From positions 1-9,900 of the forward strand of contig JAITJK010000184.1 in the NCBI GenBank assembly GCA_031278935.1: 9,900 bases of DNA, given 5' to 3'. The notes under the pieces are model-generated. The model worked only from the letters and a program-made list of their open reading frames with translations. It was not told where the DNA came from and made no database searches. How positions within the stretch are numbered: position 1 is the stretch's first letter; each line of letters starts with the position of its first letter. The translations under genes and the position numbers were made by a program. Origin of the DNA: Spirochaetaceae bacterium. GTDB taxonomy: Bacteria > Spirochaetota > Spirochaetia > Treponematales > Breznakiellaceae. Below are positions 6,017-9,900 of this stretch, piece after piece.

Positions 6017-7957
6017 TTATCCCCCCTCGCTGTTTTTGGCTATAACGGTTTGCCCTAGATTCCCTGAAGGAGGGATTAAGGCATGGGAATATTCCCGGGA
6101 AGGAAGACCTAAGAGTTCACGGACTTCCTCGTCCACTAAGGTTTCCCGGGACATAAGCGCCTCTGCAAGCTTTTCAAGATCACCTTTATGAGCTTTCAGA
6201 ATATCTTCGGCCTGTTTCTGAGCCGTATCCAGGATTTTTTTCACGGCTCCATCAATACGCTGGGCAGTCGCCTCGGAATAATCCTTGTGTCGGGCAATTT
6301 CCTTGCCGAGAAAAATCGGTTCGTCCTCCTGGCCATAAGCAACCGGCCCCAGTTCTTCGGCCATCCCCCATTCACAGACCATGTGCCGAGCCAGTTCCGT
6401 GGCTTGCTGGATATCTTGTTTTGTCCCCGTAGTGGTTTCTTCATAGCATAGATATTCCGCGATCCAGCCTCCATAACAGATGACGATCCGATCCTCGATC
6501 CAACCCCGGGTCCGGCTGTAACTATCTTCTTCCGGGAGGGACATGGCCATACCCAAGGCTCTCCCATGAGGAACAATCGTTACTTTATGCAGAGGATCCG
6601 CGTTTTTAAGAAAATAGTGGAGTAGCGCGTGGCCTGCCTCGTGAATAGCGGTCATACGCCGTTCTTTATCAGAGATAACCAGCGTTTTTCGGGCCACTCC
6701 CATGAGAATCTTGTCCCGGGCTTCCTCGAAATCAGGCATTTCTACCTTGGTTTTATCCTTACGGGCCGCAAAAAGGGCCGCTTCGTTCACCAGATTGGCA
6801 ATATCGGCGCCACTCATACCCGGTGTTGCTCGGGCGATCCGAGGAATGTCTATATCAGCACCCAAAGGTATCTTCGCTGCGTGAATTTGCAGGATCGCTT
6901 CCCGTTCCTTAATATCCGGCATAGCCACCACTACTTGCCGATCAAACCGGCCCGGTCTCAACAGGGCCGGATCCAGCACATCCGGTCGGTTCGTAGCCGC
7001 CAAAATGATAACCCCGTCTTTGGAATCAAACCCGTCCATCTCAACCAGTAGTTGATTCAGGGTCTGTTCCCGCTCATCGTGGCCCCCGCCATATCCCGCG
7101 CCCCGGGTTCTGCCTACAGCATCCAATTCGTCGATGAAGATGATGCACGGAGCGCTCCGCCGGCCCTGCTCGAAGAGGTCCCGTACTCGGCTTGCCCCTA
7201 CGCCGACAAACATCTCCACAAAGTCCGACCCGGACATATGGAAATACGCCACCCCCGCCTCGCCCGCTACGGCGCGGGCCATGAGGGTCTTTCCGGTTCC
7301 CGGCATCCCGACTAAGAGTACCCCTTTGGGTATCCGCGCCCCCATCTTGGTGAATTTTTGCGGGTTTTTTAGGAAAGAAACTACTTCCTCAAGCTCGTAT
7401 TTGGCGTCCCGCTGGCCTGCCACATCCGCGAAACTGATCTTTTTTCCTTCTTCTTGATACCGTTTAGCCCGACTCTTACCGAATTGAAAGGCCTTGTTTC
7501 CTGTACCCTGCATATTACGGAACATGAACCAAATAAACCCAAACCCAATAATCCAGGGCAGAAATTCAAACAACACCCGCAAGGGGGAAAGCCCGGAAAC
7601 CGCCCCAGAGACATTGATCCCTTTTTCCCGTAAGGCCGGTAATAGCCCTGGATCTTGATAGGGAATCAAGGTCTTGAAATGCACCGGATCCCCGGAGCTG
7701 CCCTGGAGAGTCCCTTCAATGGTGCTGTTATCCAGAATTCTAACCGCCGTAATGTCATTCCGTTCCAGATGATTAGTGAAAGACGAATAGGGTATTTCCT
7801 GAATAGAGCGGGTCTCCCCTTTGAAAAAATAAGCCACAAAAAGCCCTGCCATGAGGAGAAAAAAAATCAAGGCAAAGGGGTTCGGTTTACTGGTCCGCAA
7901 ATTCGGACGAGGCGGCATCGGACGCTGAGGCGTCTTATCATTCTTATCGTTAGGCAT
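6017..7957 (-). CDS. ftsH: ATP-dependent zinc metalloprotease FtsH
   Basis: Hexameric inner-membrane AAA+ protease that extracts and degrades membrane and some cytosolic proteins. Residues are numbered from a TTG one codon upstream. A basic proline-rich N-terminus precedes TM1 (about 28-46), an extracytoplasmic domain (about 47-130), TM2 (about 131-148) and the cytosolic AAA+ module. Walker A is GMPGTGKT (218-225), with Met where the usual FtsH form has Pro. The pore loop is FVG (251-253), Walker B is IIFIDELD (273-280), sensor-1 Asn is 324, and the Arg fingers lie in RPGRFD (335-340). The zinc site is HEAGH (440-444), with Asp516 in GTKQDI as likely third ligand. The length of ~646 residues is normal. 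The start was chosen at the ATG and not the preceding TTG because AGGGGGA abuts the TTG and leaves usable spacing only to the ATG. It follows tilS after 14 bases and is coupled to the next gene. Confidence 0.97.
   Translation of the reverse strand: MPNDKNDKTPQRPMPPRPNLRTSKPNPFALIFFLLMAGLFVAYFFKGETRSIQEIPYSSFTNHLERNDITAVRILDNSTIEGTLQGSSGDPVHFKTLIPYQDPGLLPALREKGINVSGAVSGLSPLRVLFEFLPWIIGFGFIWFMFRNMQGTGNKAFQFGKSRAKRYQEEGKKISFADVAGQRDAKYELEEVVSFLKNPQKFTKMGARIPKGVLLVGMPGTGKTLMARAVAGEAGVAYFHMSGSDFVEMFVGVGASRVRDLFEQGRRSAPCIIFIDELDAVGRTRGAGYGGGHDEREQTLNQLLVEMDGFDSKDGVIILAATNRPDVLDPALLRPGRFDRQVVVAMPDIKEREAILQIHAAKIPLGADIDIPRIARATPGMSGADIANLVNEAALFAARKDKTKVEMPDFEEARDKILMGVARKTLVISDKERRMTAIHEAGHALLHYFLKNADPLHKVTIVPHGRALGMAMSLPEEDSYSRTRGWIEDRIVICYGGWIAEYLCYEETTTGTKQDIQQATELARHMVCEWGMAEELGPVAYGQEDEPIFLGKEIARHKDYSEATAQRIDGAVKKILDTAQKQAEDILKAHKGDLEKLAEALMSRETLVDEEVRELLGLPSREYSHALIPPSGNLGQTVIAKNSEGG
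6021..6028 (-). promoter_or_regulatory. Ribosome site of the acidic-repeat gene, inside the ftsH 3' end
   Basis: GAGGGGGG on the - strand forms the last Glu-Gly-Gly codons of ftsH and lies five bases before the downstream ATG at 6015. The ftsH TAA (6017-6019) and this ATG are separated by one base, which suggests translational coupling. Confidence 0.65.
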
Positions 7958-7960
7958 CAA

Positions 7961-7967
7961 TCCCCCT
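7961..7967 (-). promoter_or_regulatory. Ribosome binding site of ftsH
   Basis: AGGGGGA on the - strand is immediately followed by TTG ATG. The distance to TTG is zero and to ATG three bases, so it decides the start in favour of the ATG at 7957. Its form is close to the site of the gene downstream of ftsH. Confidence 0.55.
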
Positions 7968-7971
7968 GGAA

Positions 7972-9537
7972 CTAAGACAAAAACAGACGTATCCCCTGTG
8001 GCTTTGCCTGTTCTTCCCGGTATAGCTTTTCATACGGTATAAGCGCTTCATCTACCTGCTCTTTCGGCGCCTGTTCTGGTCTGCATAGACCAATGATGAG
8101 TTCTTTGATCCGAGCGTCTATAAAAGCACAGGGGCCTTTCAAGTCCTCTAGGATAATACCAGCGGCGATACTTTGGGCGCTATATCCTGAACGTCGAAGT
8201 CGGTAAAGCCCCCGGTGCTTATAATCATATTGAGTTACCCCTCGAAAAACCAGAGGGAGATCCGCAAAAAGAGCCGGCTTCTCCTGCCCCGTGTCGAAAG
8301 AGGAGGAAACCCCGCATACCATCTTCACCCCGTTGAACCAATAAACCCCCGGTTCTTGTACCACTAGGGCAAACCCATCCTCCTTACCTGGGGTACGAGG
8401 AAGCAAAGCGATACAGGCTCCCTGCCTTTCAATCCGCAAGGGCCCTGCATCGAGGGCCGGGTATGAACCCTGAGTGAAAAGCCGAAGGCTCGCCCGCCGG
8501 GGCGCCCTGACAGTTCGTCGTTCCTCCCGAGGCCCAGAGCAATCGGCCCACACCCAGGGGTCCCGGCTTTTTATAGCAGTAGATTCCCGCGCCAATCTAT
8601 CTATCCCTTGAAACAATGCCTCTTCCCGGATTATTTCAGGCTGTGCAAAAAAAACCCTCTCGTCGGTATACAACCGCCCCTCAGCTCCAGAGGGGGCATC
8701 CCATACTATCCGACGCTGCGCTTCGGCACTGAGAAAATCCGCAGTCAGTTCTTGGATTTTCGTACCCCGCAACACCGCCTGTTTCCATCCCGGAAAAGAC
8801 GTATCTAAACCTGGAATAAGCCTATGACGAATACGGTTACGCAAGTACCGGATATCCTCATTGGTAGTATCGATCCTAAACCCTATGCCCCGATCCGCAA
8901 GGTAAGCTAACACCTCACGCCGGGTAAGGCCCAAAAGAGGCCGTAGGATCCGCCCAGTGTCCCGACGCATAGGGGCAAGGCCCCCGGGCCCCGAACCCCG
9001 AAGAAAACGCATAACCACGGTTTCAAGGAGATCATCCTGCGTATGGGCCACGAGGATCCGCGCCGCCGTGAGCCATCGAGCCTCACGGCGCAAGGCTCGA
9101 TGGCGAAAAATCCGCGCCGCCTCTTCCACCCCGGAGCCTTCCCGTTTAGCGGCCTCAAGGACAGCACCTGGCGGTACGCTCCTCAAACGATACGGAACAC
9201 CCAGGGTGTTACATAAACGGTGTACCGCATGAGCATCCCCTTGGCGTTCTTCCACGGGGCGTATACCATGATCCACATGGAGACCATGTACCTGATACCC
9301 CCCGGTCTGCCGCAACGCCGCAAGGGCAGCCAACAGGGCGGTCGAATCAGCCCCCCCAGAAACTGCGACCAGCAATACCGTCCCCTGAGGCCAGGATCCT
9401 AAACCCGAAGCAACCGCCTGCTCAAAAAAAAACCTCCTCAACGTTGATGAAGATGAAGAATCCTCCGGGCAACTGTTTTTTTGCGCCTTCATACAAAAAT
9501 CCCCGTACCCATCCTTCGCCAAGGCCTGTTGACCCAT
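7972..9537 (-). CDS. tilS: tRNA(Ile)-lysidine synthetase
   Basis: Cytosolic enzyme that uses ATP and lysine to convert C34 of the CAU anticodon of tRNA-Ile2 to lysidine, changing it from AUG to AUA decoding. Residues are numbered from a TTG one codon upstream. The N-terminal PP-loop ATPase has SGGADST (61-67), HVDHGIRP (88-95), the catalytic region AHTQDDLLETVVMRFLRGSG (165-184), RPLLGLTRREVLAYL (200-214) and DTTNEDIRYLRNRIRHRLIP (224-243). The remaining ~270 residues should be the tRNA-binding part, but I do not see the usual TilS C-terminal KLKxLF-type motif. At ~521 residues it is longer than the E. coli enzyme (about 430). The ATG at 9537 lies six bases past the L25 stop and lacks a clear ribosome site, so it may rely on coupling. 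The ATG at 9492 (MKAQKN) has GGGG eight bases upstream and would put the PP-loop nearer its usual distance from the N-terminus. Confidence 0.93.
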   Translation of the reverse strand: MGQQALAKDGYGDFCMKAQKNSCPEDSSSSSTLRRFFFEQAVASGLGSWPQGTVLLVAVSGGADSTALLAALAALRQTGGYQVHGLHVDHGIRPVEERQGDAHAVHRLCNTLGVPYRLRSVPPGAVLEAAKREGSGVEEAARIFRHRALRREARWLTAARILVAHTQDDLLETVVMRFLRGSGPGGLAPMRRDTGRILRPLLGLTRREVLAYLADRGIGFRIDTTNEDIRYLRNRIRHRLIPGLDTSFPGWKQAVLRGTKIQELTADFLSAEAQRRIVWDAPSGAEGRLYTDERVFFAQPEIIREEALFQGIDRLARESTAIKSRDPWVWADCSGPREERRTVRAPRRASLRLFTQGSYPALDAGPLRIERQGACIALLPRTPGKEDGFALVVQEPGVYWFNGVKMVCGVSSSFDTGQEKPALFADLPLVFRGVTQYDYKHRGLYRLRRSGYSAQSIAAGIILEDLKGPCAFIDARIKELIIGLCRPEQAPKEQVDEALIPYEKLYREEQAKPQGIRLFLS

Positions 9538-9543
9538 CAATCG

Positions 9544-9900
9544 CTAGGTCTTGCTTTCGGTTTCCGCAGAAGCTCCCGGTCCGCTTCCATCTTCCGAGGC
9601 GCCCTCAGCCTTAGCAAATTTCACCAAGGCTATCACCTGCTCCGCCCCGGAGATAATCCGCACCCCCTCACCCAGGGCAAGGTCCCGCACGTGAATTGAC
9701 TGGTTGAGTTTTAAATACGATACATCCACCTCAACTCGCTGAGGCAAGTCTTTGGGCAGGCACTCCACCTCTATTTCATGAAGAGGCAATTCTAGGGTGC
9801 CCCCTTCTCGCACCCCCACAGGGTTTCCGTGGATATGGACCGGCACCTTCGCCCGCAGCATAACACCACTTTCGACTTCATAAAAATCCACATGCAATAC
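9544..9900 (-). CDS. rplY: 50S ribosomal protein L25/CTC family, C-terminal part (cut by window edge)
   Basis: Ribosomal protein that binds 5S rRNA, in the longer two-domain CTC/TL5 form. The visible part opens with VLHVDFYEV, the segment that ends the N-terminal L25 domain in homologues. The C-terminal beta domain follows, with GVREGGTLELPLHEIEVECL, DLPQRVEVDVS and QSIHVRDLALGEGV. It ends in a low-complexity acidic Ser/Gly/Glu tail (about the last 20 residues). The frame is open through base 9900, so the start and the 5S-binding domain lie outside the window. The TAG at 9544-9546 is six bases from the tilS ATG, which suggests one operon. Confidence 0.92.
   Translation of the reverse strand, partial: VLHVDFYEVESGVMLRAKVPVHIHGNPVGVREGGTLELPLHEIEVECLPKDLPQRVEVDVSYLKLNQSIHVRDLALGEGVRIISGAEQVIALVKFAKAEGASEDGSGPGASAETESKT

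Noticed and set aside
6629..7051. 140-codon + strand open frame opposite ftsH
   Set aside because: Lies antisense to highly conserved ftsH coding sequence and has no recognisable domain or start signal.
8647..8654. Eight-base A tract in tilS, and a similar one at 7859-7866 in ftsH
   Set aside because: They encode ordinary Phe-containing stretches in conserved frames; no sign of phase variation.
1..9900. CRISPR arrays, tRNA or rRNA genes, insertion sequences, attachment sites
   Set aside because: No regularly spaced repeats, cloverleaf-like sequence, transposase motif or terminal inverted repeats seen on either strand.

Overview
The window reads as chromosomal housekeeping and cell-envelope DNA from a spirochaete, most likely a Treponema-like organism of moderate to slightly high GC. 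This is inference. The pointers are a secreted cyclophilin-FKBP fusion (a domain order described from Treponema denticola), an ApbE with a possible lipoprotein signal like the treponemal flavin-trafficking proteins, and the gene order L25, TilS, FtsH. I see no phage, insertion sequence, CRISPR array, tRNA or rRNA. Coding density is very high and no gene-free stretch reaches 300 bases.

Left part, + strand. The first ~170 bases hold a decayed piece of an AlaA/AspC-type aminotransferase: two recognisable segments lie in different frames with an internal deletion between them and nothing after. A sigma70-like promoter (TTGTCA, 18 bases, TATGAT) sits at the end of this debris. It points into a secreted dual-family prolyl isomerase (cyclophilin then FKBP), followed 26 bases later by apbE, the FAD:protein FMN transferase. 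These two probably form a small periplasmic protein-maturation operon.

Right part, - strand, read from the right edge leftward: the C-terminal part of ribosomal protein L25 (rplY/ctc, cut by the window edge), tilS (tRNA-Ile lysidine synthetase), ftsH (membrane AAA+ zinc protease), a secreted protein of unknown function with TPR-like helices and five D-x-D-x-[DN]-G-x-x-E motifs, and a probable lipoprotein HtrA-like serine protease with two PDZ-like regions. Gaps between these genes are 6, 14, 1 and 38 bases, and the unknown gene has its Shine-Dalgarno inside the last codons of ftsH. They look like one operon, with promoter outside the window. The two operons converge with 7 bases between stop codons and no visible terminator.

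Taken together, the right operon combines translation (L25, TilS) with membrane and periplasmic proteolysis (FtsH, HtrA-like), and the left adds a periplasmic foldase and flavinylation enzyme. The main unexplained item is the secreted acidic-repeat protein translationally coupled to FtsH. I found no clearly new defence or mobile system.
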